This document shows positions 17,894 through 27,116 of a DNA stretch of 64,000 nt, piece after piece. The DNA is taken from assembly GCA_965238305.1 (NCBI GenBank), contig CBDEHK010000001.1:3658001-3722000 (forward strand). Reading direction: 5' to 3'. The notes under the pieces were generated by a model, which did no database searches, was not told the DNA's origin, and was given only the letters and a program-made list of their open reading frames with translations. This DNA comes from CBDCGJ01 sp965238305 (GTDB taxonomy: Bacteria > Pseudomonadota > Alphaproteobacteria > GCA-2731375). The position numbers were made by a program, and so were the translations under genes. Each line of letters opens with the position of its first letter. Position 1 is the stretch's first letter.

Positions 17894-18842
17894 GGGCACT
17901 CTCCACCCGAATGCGTGGATCCAGCACGCCATATAATAAATCGACGATAAAGTTGATCACCACATATCCTACTGAGATAAATAGAATGCAGCCCTGGATC
18001 ACCATGTAATCGCGGGCATAGATATTCTCGACCAAAAGTCGACCCAATCCGGGTAACGCAAAAATTGTCTCAACAATCAAGGCGCCGCCAATCAGCGCGC
18101 CAATTTGCAGACCCAACAGCGTAATCAGCGTGAAGGACGAAGGTCGCAGCGCGTGCTTAAACAGGATATGCCAATTTGGTAGACCTTTTGCGCGTGCCAT
18201 CGCAATATAGTCTTCTTGTAGCACGCCGATCATATCGCTTCTCAGCACTCGCATCAGGCCAACCCATTCGCCGATCGCAATGGCGAGCACCGGCAATACC
18301 ATGGCTTGTAAGTTTTTAAGAATATCTTCCGAAAACGGCACATATCCCGTTGCCGGTAAAATATCAAACTGCAGCGCGAATAAATAAATCAAGATCAAGG
18401 CTGAGACAAAATTAGGGATCGAGATCAAGCCAAACGCAAATGTCGTGATGGCCCTATCCGTCATCGAGCCCGCGCGATAAGCGCTGAAAATACCGACCGG
18501 TAATGCGCACACAGTAGCCAATATCTGGGCCAAAACCAAAAGTTCCACAGTGACCGGAAGCCGCGAAAGGATGGCTTCCATCACCGGTTCCCAAGTTCGA
18601 ATAGAATGGCCAAAATCGCCTGCCAGGGCTGCCAAAGCCCATTTGAAATAACGCAGGATAAATGGATCGTTGAGACCCAGTTCCTGGCGAATTCGTTCTA
18701 TGTCTTCAGGTGTGGCATCTTGCCCGGCGATGGCATAGGCCACGTCGCCAGGCAACATACCAACGATGAGAAAGGTCAACACCGAAACGGCGATGACCAC
18801 CCCCACCAACCGAAAAGACTTTCGAGCTAAATAGGTAAGCAT
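17886..18842 (-). CDS. peptide-type ABC transporter permease (DppB type)
   Basis: 318 residues, six predicted membrane helices, starting MLTYLARKSFRLVGVVIAVS as in DppB/GsiC-like permeases. The EAA motif is ARAKGLPNWHILFKHALRP. It follows the binding-protein gene by 28 bases. Together with 16994-17893 it makes the membrane channel. Confidence 0.93.
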   Translation of the reverse strand: MLTYLARKSFRLVGVVIAVSVLTFLIVGMLPGDVAYAIAGQDATPEDIERIRQELGLNDPFILRYFKWALAALAGDFGHSIRTWEPVMEAILSRLPVTVELLVLAQILATVCALPVGIFSAYRAGSMTDRAITTFAFGLISIPNFVSALILIYLFALQFDILPATGYVPFSEDILKNLQAMVLPVLAIAIGEWVGLMRVLRSDMIGVLQEDYIAMARAKGLPNWHILFKHALRPSSFTLITLLGLQIGALIGGALIVETIFALPGLGRLLVENIYARDYMVIQGCILFISVGYVVINFIVDLLYGVLDPRIRVESAHG

Positions 18843-18870
18843 ATTAAATCTGCCTGGAGATCAAACAGAC

Positions 18871-20430
18871 TTATTTGTCTACCCAGATGTACCTCGGATC
18901 GATTGTGCCCTGCCACAGTGGCGGCACGTCATTAACAACACCTTTGCGGGAAATCGCAAAATGGCGACGACCCCCAGAAAGCATGATCATTGCGTCATCG
19001 TTGATGAGGCGCGCAACGTCACAAGCTCTGGTTTCGTAATCGGCTTCGGTTTTTGCGGAATTCATCGCAAAGATCAACTTGTCCGCTTCCGGGTTTTGGT
19101 ATTTCGTCAAATTGTATGGGCTTTTCGAATACAGCAGCGCGAATAGTTGCGATGTGACTTCTGGAGCATCCGCGATCCGCCAACCGGACAAATTATAATT
19201 ATTGGTGAACACTTTTGTCCGCAATTGCAATTGGTCGACCGGTTGCAAGTTGGCTTTGATACCGGCCCGTTTCATTAATTGTTGCGTGACTTCGCCAAAC
19301 TCTCGGCCGCGCTGGGTCGACGTGTGAATAAGTTCGAATTCAATCGGCTTGCCATGTTTGGCTTCATATTTTGCCGCATATTCCTTCGCTTTATTTACAC
19401 TATGTTCACGATAACCGGCGCTGCATTTGGTATCCGGACCCAAAGGATGTTTGGCGGTAAATGACTGAAGGCGAACCGCTTTATGATAAATATCCTGGCT
19501 CCAGGCATGGGAGAACGCTCGGCGCGCATTGACATCATCAAACGGCGGTTTCGCGTTGTTCAAGAACATAATAGCCGCACCTTTACCGTCACGGCTATGT
19601 ACTGTCAGATTGTCGTCTTTCCGGGCTTTCAAAATAGTGGCGCCGCGATCGGTCCAAATGATGTCGACTTCACCGGAACGCAAGCTGGCGAAACGGGTTT
19701 GTTGATCCGGCAGGAAACGGAAAATGATCTTGTCCAGATGAACATTGTCCGCATTCCAGTGATGAGGATTTTTCTCAACAATAATTCGGTCGCCGGAACG
19801 CCATTCTTTGAAAACAAAAGGTCCGGTTCCAACCGGCGTACGATGCATGGAGTCATCTTCAATAGCAGTTTTGTTTCCAATAAACGTTGTGAAGCTATAG
19901 GCCGCACCTGAGTAACTTTGTGGAATGTAACGATATTTCAAATGCAGTTTAACCGTATGGTCATCGACTTTTTCCGCATTCTTTAATTGAGACATGAATA
20001 AGCGGCCGAAAAAGCGATTCTTCGGATCCAGAAGTCTGTTCATATAAAAAACATATTGGTCCGCATTGAAATCTTCGCCATTGTGAAACTTGACACCTTT
20101 GCGCAGATTATACGTCCAACTCAGGCCGTCATCAGCCTCCTGCGCACCGACGCCCAAAACTTGACGCACTTTGCCGTTATCATCATATTCAATCAGGCGT
20201 TCCATGATCGTTACGCCGACAGTATTTGCGGAAATCCCAAGCACGTGGGCCTTCAACGCTTCAAAGCCGGCGAGGTCTGTTTCCAATCCAACAACAAGTG
20301 TGCCGCCTTTTTTCACTGCTTGCGCGGTACCCGTCAATGCCGTGGCACCGAGCGCCAATGCACCAACACTAAGGGCCGCAAACTTGGCGCCCTTGCAAAT
20401 TCGATCCATCATTTTGTGGGTCTTCGTCAT
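18871..20430 (-). CDS. ABC transporter substrate-binding protein, family 5
   Basis: 519 residues with a signal peptide (cleavage near AQAVKKG, about residue 38) and a family 5 solute-binding fold, including the LRKGVKFHNGEDFNADQYVF signature segment. It captures ligand in the periplasm and delivers it to the permeases encoded next. The family binds di- and oligopeptides, but also nickel, glutathione, opines and other solutes. The ligand cannot be told from sequence. First gene of the transporter operon. Confidence 0.93.
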   Translation of the reverse strand: MTKTHKMMDRICKGAKFAALSVGALALGATALTGTAQAVKKGGTLVVGLETDLAGFEALKAHVLGISANTVGVTIMERLIEYDDNGKVRQVLGVGAQEADDGLSWTYNLRKGVKFHNGEDFNADQYVFYMNRLLDPKNRFFGRLFMSQLKNAEKVDDHTVKLHLKYRYIPQSYSGAAYSFTTFIGNKTAIEDDSMHRTPVGTGPFVFKEWRSGDRIIVEKNPHHWNADNVHLDKIIFRFLPDQQTRFASLRSGEVDIIWTDRGATILKARKDDNLTVHSRDGKGAAIMFLNNAKPPFDDVNARRAFSHAWSQDIYHKAVRLQSFTAKHPLGPDTKCSAGYREHSVNKAKEYAAKYEAKHGKPIEFELIHTSTQRGREFGEVTQQLMKRAGIKANLQPVDQLQLRTKVFTNNYNLSGWRIADAPEVTSQLFALLYSKSPYNLTKYQNPEADKLIFAMNSAKTEADYETRACDVARLINDDAMIMLSGGRRHFAISRKGVVNDVPPLWQGTIDPRYIWVDK

Positions 20431-20601
20431 ATCTGATAACTCCCAGTATCTAATGCTAAAAAGGTCTCACTAAAAAACCCTGCTTCCCTATATCGGCAAT
20501 AATTAAATTTTTTCATTTTTCTGCCTTATCAGCAACGAGTTTGGCGGCAAGCCTACAGTTTGACAAGAAAAATCGGTTCGACTTGTTTCAATTTATTCCA
20601 C

Positions 20602-20622
20602 CAACACCTTGCCTAGGTGTTG
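20602..20622 (-). terminator. hairpin after the esterase gene, weak terminator candidate
   Basis: An 8-base perfect stem (CAACACCT/AGGTGTTG, 5-base loop) begins directly after the stop codon of the gene at 20623-21636. The following minus-strand sequence is AT-rich but has no real T tract, so it may act as an mRNA-stabilising hairpin or a weak terminator upstream of the transporter operon. Confidence 0.4.
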
Positions 20623-21636
20623 TTAGCCTGGCAGGCGGTGGCGCTTAAAAAATTTCCAGAGCTCTTCGCGGGGATCAATGTCCTGGTTAGAAATGCCTAG
20701 ATATTGTTGTAAGTTTTTGGGTTTTCTCGAGATATCCGTGCCGGGCCAATTGTGCCCCCCGCCGACAATCTTATAAACAACAACTTCAGAACCGGCTTTG
20801 CAGTCTCGCCAAGTCAGCACCTCAATATGGGTGCCATCGTTTGGGTCTTTGTCAGCGATTTTCTTTTTCTTCCCCTTTTTCGAACAACCATTATAGCCAT
20901 GCCACAGCCGAATTGTGTGATCGAGGGACAAAATATAACCAAGATCATGTTTGCGCATCGGCGAAACCCGGCCCCCTTCCCACCGAATGATCTGATCTTC
21001 TGTGCCGTTCATGATCAAGATCGGCAACGGCCTTTTCGGTTTGCAGGTGTCCCGAAGTTCTACCGGCATACTGGCAATGACCGGCGCTACGGCTGCCAGC
21101 TTATCGGCCATCGCACAGGCCATAGTAAATGTCATCATGCCGCCATTCGATCCGCCGGTCATATAGACACGTTTGGAATCAATTATCTTTGCTTTCACAA
21201 GACCGCCAACGACAGCGCGTAGAAATGCCACGTCGTCAGCGAACTGCGACGCGTTTCGTTTTTCAAACTCCGCCACCCGCGCATCGTTCCATTGATTACC
21301 CAAACCATTTGGATAAACCGTGATAAAACCCTCCCGATCTGCGACTTTGTCTAATTTGAAACTTGCTCGCACCCCGATGGCATCAGTACTTGGCCCGCCG
21401 CCATGTAGGACAAAGACCGCCGGCGCCATGATCGGTTTCTTCTTCCGCAGGCCCATTGGAATGTGGATATAGAAGTGGCGCACCAAATCCTTAACTTTGA
21501 CCGAACCCGGAACCAGACCGCCAGCGATTCTCATTCTGAACTGCTGCTTTTTTGTAACTTTCTCAGTCTCATCCGCCGCCGCAAAGCTGGCGCAGAGAAG
21601 TGTGAAAATGGTAAGGATAACGGTAGGAGTTCTCAC
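20623..21636 (-). CDS. secreted polyhydroxybutyrate depolymerase-like esterase
   Basis: About 337 residues from the GTG at 21636, which has GAGGAC upstream and overlaps the MATE stop (GTGA). This start gives a proper signal peptide (RTPTVILTIFTLLCASFAAADE). The fold is that of LpqC/PHB-depolymerase-like alpha/beta hydrolases: oxyanion segment VFVLHGGGPSTDA, nucleophile Ser in GGSNGGMMT, Asp in NGTEDQIIRWEGG and His in GGGHNWPG. It probably hydrolyses polyesters or feruloyl-type esters outside the cytoplasm. The Lys-rich patch KKGKKKKIADKD is unusual. Confidence 0.82.
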   Translation of the reverse strand: MRTPTVILTIFTLLCASFAAADETEKVTKKQQFRMRIAGGLVPGSVKVKDLVRHFYIHIPMGLRKKKPIMAPAVFVLHGGGPSTDAIGVRASFKLDKVADREGFITVYPNGLGNQWNDARVAEFEKRNASQFADDVAFLRAVVGGLVKAKIIDSKRVYMTGGSNGGMMTFTMACAMADKLAAVAPVIASMPVELRDTCKPKRPLPILIMNGTEDQIIRWEGGRVSPMRKHDLGYILSLDHTIRLWHGYNGCSKKGKKKKIADKDPNDGTHIEVLTWRDCKAGSEVVVYKIVGGGHNWPGTDISRKPKNLQQYLGISNQDIDPREELWKFFKRHRLPG

Positions 21637-23059
21637 TGATTGTCCTCTTTGAATGGAATGCGGGTCGGCTGTAGCTTCGTCAGCTGCCAGCGCAACCGCA
21701 AAGATAATACAAGTAGCGTCAGGGCGATGCCAGAGGATAGTCCGGCCCAAATTCCGGGCGCTTTCAAGTTTAAACCGAAGGCCAAGATCAATGCCAGTCC
21801 GGCGCCAAATATCCAATAGCTTGGGATAAAAACCAGCAATGGCCAGCGCGTGTCTTTCATTCCGCGCAGCGCACCATTCACACATGCCTGTGGCACATCG
21901 ACAAGCTGATAAATTGCCACGACGGCGATTACACCGATGGCCGCCTCAATAACCGCCGGATCGGTGATTTCCGCCGGCTTCATGATCGCATGAACAAATT
22001 CTTCGCGGCTAAACCAGATAATGACAGCGGAAATAATTCCAATCGCGACGGCGAATGCTGTCGACGTCCAGGCTATCCGCCGTACCGCGTCAGCCGCCCC
22101 CGCGCCAACAGCCCAGCCGACGCGTACAATCGTCGCTTGTTGCATGCCGACCGGAATGGCAAGGCAATACCGGCGACTTCGCCGGCAATGCTATTGCCGC
22201 CTACTTGCGCAACGCCAAATTGACCAATAACGAATGCAGAAGCTATGAAAATTCCCACTTCGCTCAAATTTGTAAAACCGATCGGAATCCCCACTCTTAG
22301 AATTTCGCCGAACCGCGCGCGATCGAGGCGCCAGGAACCACGGAAGGGAAAATAAATCCGAATTCTAGAATCGGTCGCTAATACGGCAACCATGATAGCG
22401 CAAACCAACCAGAGGGAAATAACGCTCGACCAGGCTGCACCTATCAACTCCAATCGCGGCATGCCTAATTCGCCGAACATCAAACCATAATTCAACACAA
22501 CATTTACGACCAAGCCGACGCCAATTGCGAACAAACCAAGTCTAGGCCGACTGTAGGCGGCAGCGAAATGCCGCATTAATGTCATCGTCAACGTAGCCGG
22601 CAGGATAAGCGCGACAATGCGTATGTATTCTGCGCCATGTGCAGCAAGTTCGGCTGTTTGGCCGGCCATCATGATTGTCAAATCTGCCGGCCAAATACCG
22701 ATATACGCGACCACGCTTAAAACGCCGGCGAGTAAGATTGATTGCCTGAATGTAACCGCTGCGGCCTCATATCGCTTGGCCCCAATATCTTGCGACATGA
22801 TTGGCAAAGCGCCAGACAAAACACCGTTGAACGCAAAAACGAAAAAAGCCTGATGCATTTGCGCTAGCCCGCCCGCCGCAAGCGCTTCTGGCGACAGCCA
22901 GGCGATCATGAACAAATCGGTAATCCCTATGGCGATCCAGGCCCAGTGAGTTAAGATCAACGGTATCGAAAGTGCTGCGAGGGCGCTTAATTCACGGCCA
23001 ATCGGTCCAATTTTGATATGGCGGCCGCCACGCATAAAAAATGATTTTGAGAGAGTCAT
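21633..23059 (-). pseudogene. MATE-family multidrug/cation antiporter, frameshifted
   Basis: Two frames make one MATE protein. The first (start ATG at 23059) reads through about ten helices to GEVAGIALPF and then loses the family pattern. The second picks up at MQQATIVRVGWAVGAGAADA near 22145 and runs to 21633. Adding one base around 22150-22170 restores a continuous frame of 476 codons and a normal GIALP-IPVGMQQA joint. MATE proteins export drugs or organic cations using Na+ or H+. This is either a recent inactivation or a sequencing/assembly error; the rest looks intact. Confidence 0.85.
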
Positions 23060-23103
23060 GGAATTTACCTTGATGAAGAATTTGAACTGGCACAAGGAAC
23101 GGC

Positions 23104-23147
23104 GCAGTCGCAAGACTGCTAAGCGCTATGCAGTCGGTTCACTGCAT
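23104..23147. promoter_or_regulatory. two tandem inverted repeats, putative operators
   Basis: GCAGTC-GCAA-GACTGC (23104-23119) and ATGCAGT-CGGTTC-ACTGCAT (23128-23147) share the half-site GCAGT/ACTGC, with centres 26 bases apart. They lie between the divergent MATE gene and HAD-phosphatase gene. The spacing fits dimers on nearly the same DNA face; the regulator is unknown. Confidence 0.45.
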
Positions 23148-23197
23148 CAAAGGGTAATTGCCAACTTCCATGGATGGAAATCTAGCAAGGTGTACAG

Positions 23198-23914
23198 GTG
23201 AAAGCAAACCAAGATCTTCGTAATATTCGCGGCGTCCTGTTCGACAAAGACGGCACGTTAGTCGATATTCTGAAAACCTGGGTGCCGGCGGTAAAAGCCG
23301 CGGCAGAAAAACTGGAGGAGCTGACCGGGCATGCGGGTTTGGCGGAAACCGCCTTAGCGAATACAGGATTTGACTTTACCAATGACAGCTTTTTTCCGGA
23401 TTCGATGCTAGCGGCACATAGCAATTTGGATTTGATAACAAATTGGGTCGGTGATCATGGCGATCAAGAATTGATCGCCACTATGCAGCAGGTGTTATCC
23501 GAAGAAGGGATTAAACACATAACCCCTCTTTTTGACCTGCAACCGCTATTTCGACACCTAAAAAGACAGCAGTTTCACACTGGTATTGCGACCATGGATG
23601 ACGAACATATTGCGGTAAAAACGGTTGAGCAGTTCGGCATCTCCAAACATATCGATTTCATCGCCGGATTTGACAGCGGCTATGGAGAGAAACCGCAGCC
23701 CGGCATGATCAAGGCTTTTTGTCGGCAACAGAATTTGCAGCCCGAAGAGATCGCAATGGTTGGCGATACTAATCACGATCTGGCGATGGGTAAAAACGCT
23801 GGTGCTGGTCTTATCGTCGGCGTTTTGTCCGGAACCAATCAACGCGAACACTTAGAAGTCCTTGCGGATATCGTATTGAACGATGCCCGCGAACTTATGT
23901 CACTTCTGGGCTGA
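23198..23914 (+). CDS. HAD-family phosphatase (phosphoglycolate phosphatase-like)
   Basis: 238 residues from a GTG start with AAGG upstream. HAD motifs are in order: DKDGTLVD (nucleophile Asp and acid Asp), a Thr in GIATMDD, Lys in EKPQPGM and GDTNHDLAMGKNAG. The helical cap between motifs I and II is of the Gph type. It probably removes phosphate from a small metabolite such as 2-phosphoglycolate. Its end overlaps the convergent CoA-transferase stop by 15 bases. Confidence 0.85.
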   Translation: MKANQDLRNIRGVLFDKDGTLVDILKTWVPAVKAAAEKLEELTGHAGLAETALANTGFDFTNDSFFPDSMLAAHSNLDLITNWVGDHGDQELIATMQQVLSEEGIKHITPLFDLQPLFRHLKRQQFHTGIATMDDEHIAVKTVEQFGISKHIDFIAGFDSGYGEKPQPGMIKAFCRQQNLQPEEIAMVGDTNHDLAMGKNAGAGLIVGVLSGTNQREHLEVLADIVLNDARELMSLLG

Positions 23915-25039
23915 ACCCAATATTTCTTCGGTATGTTCACCAACGCTGGGGGCCGTGTTGCGCAAAGGCGGTCGCACGCCGTCGAAACTAATCGGCAAAC
24001 CCATCATCCGCATGTTCGGATCATCCGTGGCCTGCAATGCGCCCAAAGCCTCTGTCTGAGGATCACCAATCACTTCGTCGATTAGTTGCAGCGGCGCATT
24101 TGGAATGCCGGCCGTATCCAATTTCTGCTGCCAGAAGGCACGGTTTTCAGCCCGCATCACCTGGTCGATCAACGGGTTTAGAATGTCCTTGTTCTCCGAC
24201 CGCGACGGTGAAGTGGAAAAACGCTCGTCCGATGGCCATTCCGGGCGCGCCAACACTACGGCGAATGTTCGAAACAGCCGATCGTTCGGTGCAGCCACGA
24301 TAAGCTGACCGTCCGCACAATCATAAGCGCGATAGGGTGTGATACCTCGGACCCCGGTACCATGCTTTTTCGGCCGTTCGTTGGTGACCTGATAATCCGC
24401 GATATACATCGACATCCAAGCCAACGCGGTCTCAAACAGCGAGGTATCGATCAAACCGCCGAGGCTGGTTTGGTGGCGCCGGTTGATTGCCGCCAGCACG
24501 CCGATTGCGCACCACATGCCGGTACCCATGTCGATGACGGAAATGCCGCAGCGCGCTGGATCGTCGCCTTCCGAACCGGTGACACTAATGATTCCGCCAA
24601 AGGCCTGGATTAACGCATCGTAACCGGGTTGGCCGGCCAGCGGCCCTTTCGCCCCAAACGCATGCAGATTACAAAAAATCAGTTCCGGCTTGTCCGCCAA
24701 CATTTGCGCCGCACCAAGGCCCAAGCGTTCGATTGCACCCGGCCGCATATTCTGCAGGACCACGTCAACATGATCGACAATATAGTTTTTCAAATGTTGG
24801 CATTCGTCAACATCACGAAGGTCGACTGCAATCGATTTTTTGTTTCGATTGATGGCGTGGAATATGGTCGCTGTATCGCGCCAAAATGGCGGCCCCCAGC
24901 TTCGCGCGTCGTCACCTTCACCCGGGCGTTCGACTTTAATCACTTCCGCGCCTAACTCCGCCAATATCCAAGTCGCGGACGGTCCCGCGATATTGCCGCC
25001 AAATTCCAACACTCGAACTCCGGTGAGCGGTAGTGACAT
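23900..25039 (-). CDS. class III CoA-transferase (CaiB/BaiF family)
   Basis: 379 residues. The N-terminus (GVRVLEFGGNIAGPSATWILAELGAEVIKVERP) and the catalytic Asp region (SVIDMGTGMWCAIGVLAA) are typical. These enzymes move CoA between acyl-CoA donors and carboxylic acids, often to start catabolism of an unusual acid. With HAD phosphatases on both sides and no dedicated partner, the substrate is unknown. Confidence 0.9.
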   Translation of the reverse strand: MSLPLTGVRVLEFGGNIAGPSATWILAELGAEVIKVERPGEGDDARSWGPPFWRDTATIFHAINRNKKSIAVDLRDVDECQHLKNYIVDHVDVVLQNMRPGAIERLGLGAAQMLADKPELIFCNLHAFGAKGPLAGQPGYDALIQAFGGIISVTGSEGDDPARCGISVIDMGTGMWCAIGVLAAINRRHQTSLGGLIDTSLFETALAWMSMYIADYQVTNERPKKHGTGVRGITPYRAYDCADGQLIVAAPNDRLFRTFAVVLARPEWPSDERFSTSPSRSENKDILNPLIDQVMRAENRAFWQQKLDTAGIPNAPLQLIDEVIGDPQTEALGALQATDDPNMRMMGLPISFDGVRPPLRNTAPSVGEHTEEILGSAQK

Positions 25040-25117
25040 TACTTCTGTCTCCCTTTATGACTGTCGAAGCAGACCATATCCGTTCGCTCCGGTAGCGACA
25101 ATGGCTGCGAAGAAACA

Positions 25118-25765
25118 ATGTCGATTTCAGTACGGAGTGCTCCCTTGGCCGACATAAACAACGTCCTTTTTGACATGGACAATGTGCTTTGCGACTATCA
25201 ACGGAATATTGCCCTGGCGCATCTAGCCGATCTTACTGGGCGTCCTGCGGCCTTTATTGACGAACAGCTATTCGCTTCCGGCTTCGATGATGAATGTGAT
25301 CGAAGCCGTGTCGACGTCGATGGGATCGTCGCCGACATCAGTAACATCCTTGGAACGGAGTTAAACGCCGCTCAGTTGATGGAAGCCCGCGCGCGATCGA
25401 TGGAACCAGATCCGCAGGTTCTAGAACTTGCCGCAAAACTGAAATCTCGGACCGAAATCTCTTTGTTGTCGCAAAATGGTGTAATGTTGTTTGAAGCGTT
25501 GCCACAGATATTTCCGGAAGTGCTGCCTATTTTCGAAGACCGGATCTTTTTTTCCTATCAGTTCGGCGCGATAAAGACCGAAGCGGCACTTTACGAAAAT
25601 GTACTCAGTCACATCGGCGCCACTGCGGCGGCGACTTTGTTCATTGACGACGACGCGGATTTTGTTGCCTGTGCTAATGATGCCGGATTGCAAACCCATC
25701 GCTTCATTGACGCGGCAGGCTTAGCCGACGAACTGAAAGAACGTGGTTTATTGCAGGAGACGTGA
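25118..25765 (+). CDS. HAD-family hydrolase
   Basis: 215 residues with DMDNVLCD as motif I (the second Asp of the usual DxDGT is replaced by Asn-Val, DxDN) and FIDDDADFVACANDAG as motif IV. The middle (LLSQNG; FGAIKTEAALYENV) supplies motif II and the Lys. It resembles YihX-like sugar-phosphate phosphatases. The DJ-1/PfpI gene starts immediately after it, so the two are probably co-transcribed. Confidence 0.8.
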   Translation: MSISVRSAPLADINNVLFDMDNVLCDYQRNIALAHLADLTGRPAAFIDEQLFASGFDDECDRSRVDVDGIVADISNILGTELNAAQLMEARARSMEPDPQVLELAAKLKSRTEISLLSQNGVMLFEALPQIFPEVLPIFEDRIFFSYQFGAIKTEAALYENVLSHIGATAAATLFIDDDADFVACANDAGLQTHRFIDAAGLADELKERGLLQET

Positions 25766-25767
25766 AA

Positions 25768-26385
25768 ATGATAACCCGACGTATCGGTATTATTTTATTC
25801 AACGGCGCAGAAGAACTAGATTTTGTCGGCCCTTTCGAAGTTTTCACCATGATCAATTCGGTCATAAAGAGATTGGATATCGACAGCGAAGTCGAAGTCG
25901 TCCTGGTCTCGGAAACCGGTGGTGAAATTACCGGTGGCAAAGGCATGCGCGTGGGTATCGATCATTCTTTCGAAGCTTGTCCATCCTTGGACGTCATTTG
26001 CATCCCCGGTGGCTTTGCCACCCGTCAAGAAATCAACAATGCGGCGTTCATTGATTGGATCAAATCACGGGCCCCGGACTGCGAATGGGTGACCAGCGTC
26101 TGCACCGGTTCGTTTCTATTGGCGAAAGCCGGTTTGACCGAAGGGAAGAATATCACCACCCATTGGCTGGCCTTCGACGAATTCCAGGAAAATGGATTGG
26201 CAGGAAATCTTCAACGCGACGTTCGTTATGTTCGCGACGGCAACATCGTTACATCGGCCGGTGTTTCAGCTGGCATCGATATGGCCCTGTGGCTGACCGG
26301 TCAAATGTACACCCCGGCCCTCGCACGCGGAGTTCAAAAAGCGATGGAATACGACCCGGCGCCGCCTTACACCGCTGACGTTTAA
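25768..26385 (+). CDS. DJ-1/PfpI family protein, isonitrile hydratase-like
   Basis: About 205 residues from the ATG at 25768, which is well spaced from AGGAG; a GTG at 25762 overlapping the HAD stop is an alternative. The GATase-1-like fold carries the nucleophile elbow SVCTGS (C112) and the early LFNGAEELDFVGPFEVF segment with acidic residues used in isonitrile hydratase and GlxA-type proteins. There is no AraC DNA-binding domain, so it is enzymatic rather than regulatory. Substrate unknown. Confidence 0.82.
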   Translation: MITRRIGIILFNGAEELDFVGPFEVFTMINSVIKRLDIDSEVEVVLVSETGGEITGGKGMRVGIDHSFEACPSLDVICIPGGFATRQEINNAAFIDWIKSRAPDCEWVTSVCTGSFLLAKAGLTEGKNITTHWLAFDEFQENGLAGNLQRDVRYVRDGNIVTSAGVSAGIDMALWLTGQMYTPALARGVQKAMEYDPAPPYTADV

Positions 26386-26391
26386 GGCCAA

Positions 26392-27054
26392 TCAGTCCGC
26401 ATAGGACAAACTAGGGAACCAGCCGTCACCACGTCCCTCGGGCAACAAATCAAAGACATTCCATAATCCCCACATATTGTCGATATGGCGGGAATGTTGC
26501 CCTTCTTCTGGTGCGGCGAAGAATACTTCAGTGCCGTAGAAGTGATGGATAGTGTCGCCATCTTTAGTAAAAACATTCATCATCGGTATCTGACTGCCGT
26601 CTTCCACTTCGCCGTTATAATCGGAATTGTAGCTGTTCTGGCCTGACGACAACATTCGCAAGTTGTCCCATCCCCTATCATCGGCGAATTTTTGCAAAAC
26701 ATCGCTGGACGCTCTGGCTACAACCGCCATATTGCTACGCTGCATGATATGCGGGGCATTGCCATTCAAGCCGTCTAGGAACGCCGTACACATCGGGCAT
26801 GGGCTTCCGTCCGGCGCATACATCAAACTATACAAAATCAGACTGTTTGATCCGCCGGCAAACAACTCGCTCAAAGAAACCGGTCCTGCGGCACTGTCGA
26901 ATACGTAATCGTTTTGCGTTGCGCCGCCCAAAGGTAAATTTTGCCGCAATACAGCCACGTCGGCCGTTTGACGGCGCAAATCCAGTTCTGCTTGCAACAG
27001 TTCGTTTCGGGCATCGCGATATGACTGGCTTTCGCCGGGATATAGATTGTTCAT
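26392..27054 (-). CDS. DUF899 thioredoxin-like protein
   Basis: About 220 residues from the ATG at 27054, with AGGAG upstream. DUF899 features are seen: a helical start (RDARNELLQAELDLRRQTADVAVLRQ), then a thioredoxin-like region with YVFDSAAGPVSLSELF, a CPMC pair in GSPCPMCTAFLDGLNG and a late HFYGTEVFF segment. The family is thought to be redox-related, but no function is established. An 18-base inverted repeat overlaps its ribosome site. Confidence 0.82.
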   Translation of the reverse strand: MNNLYPGESQSYRDARNELLQAELDLRRQTADVAVLRQNLPLGGATQNDYVFDSAAGPVSLSELFAGGSNSLILYSLMYAPDGSPCPMCTAFLDGLNGNAPHIMQRSNMAVVARASSDVLQKFADDRGWDNLRMLSSGQNSYNSDYNGEVEDGSQIPMMNVFTKDGDTIHHFYGTEVFFAAPEEGQHSRHIDNMWGLWNVFDLLPEGRGDGWFPSLSYAD

Positions 27055-27063
27055 TGATGATCT

Positions 27064-27105
27064 CCTATTCATGTATTTAACAATATCGTTAAATACATGA
27101 ATAGG
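27064..27105. promoter_or_regulatory. 18-base perfect inverted repeat over the DUF899 leader
   Basis: Arms CCTATTCATGTATTTAAC (27064-27081) and its exact complement (27088-27105) flank AATATC. It is AT-rich, lacks a T tract and includes part of the AGGAG of the DUF899 gene. It could be a repressor operator or an mRNA hairpin hiding the ribosome site. Confidence 0.6.
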
Positions 27106-27116
27106 CAATGACAAAT

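Noticed and set aside
21637..21885. N-terminal extension of the PHB-depolymerase-like protein
   Set aside because: It runs through coding sequence of the MATE gene; the GTG at 21636 has a ribosome site and yields a signal peptide.
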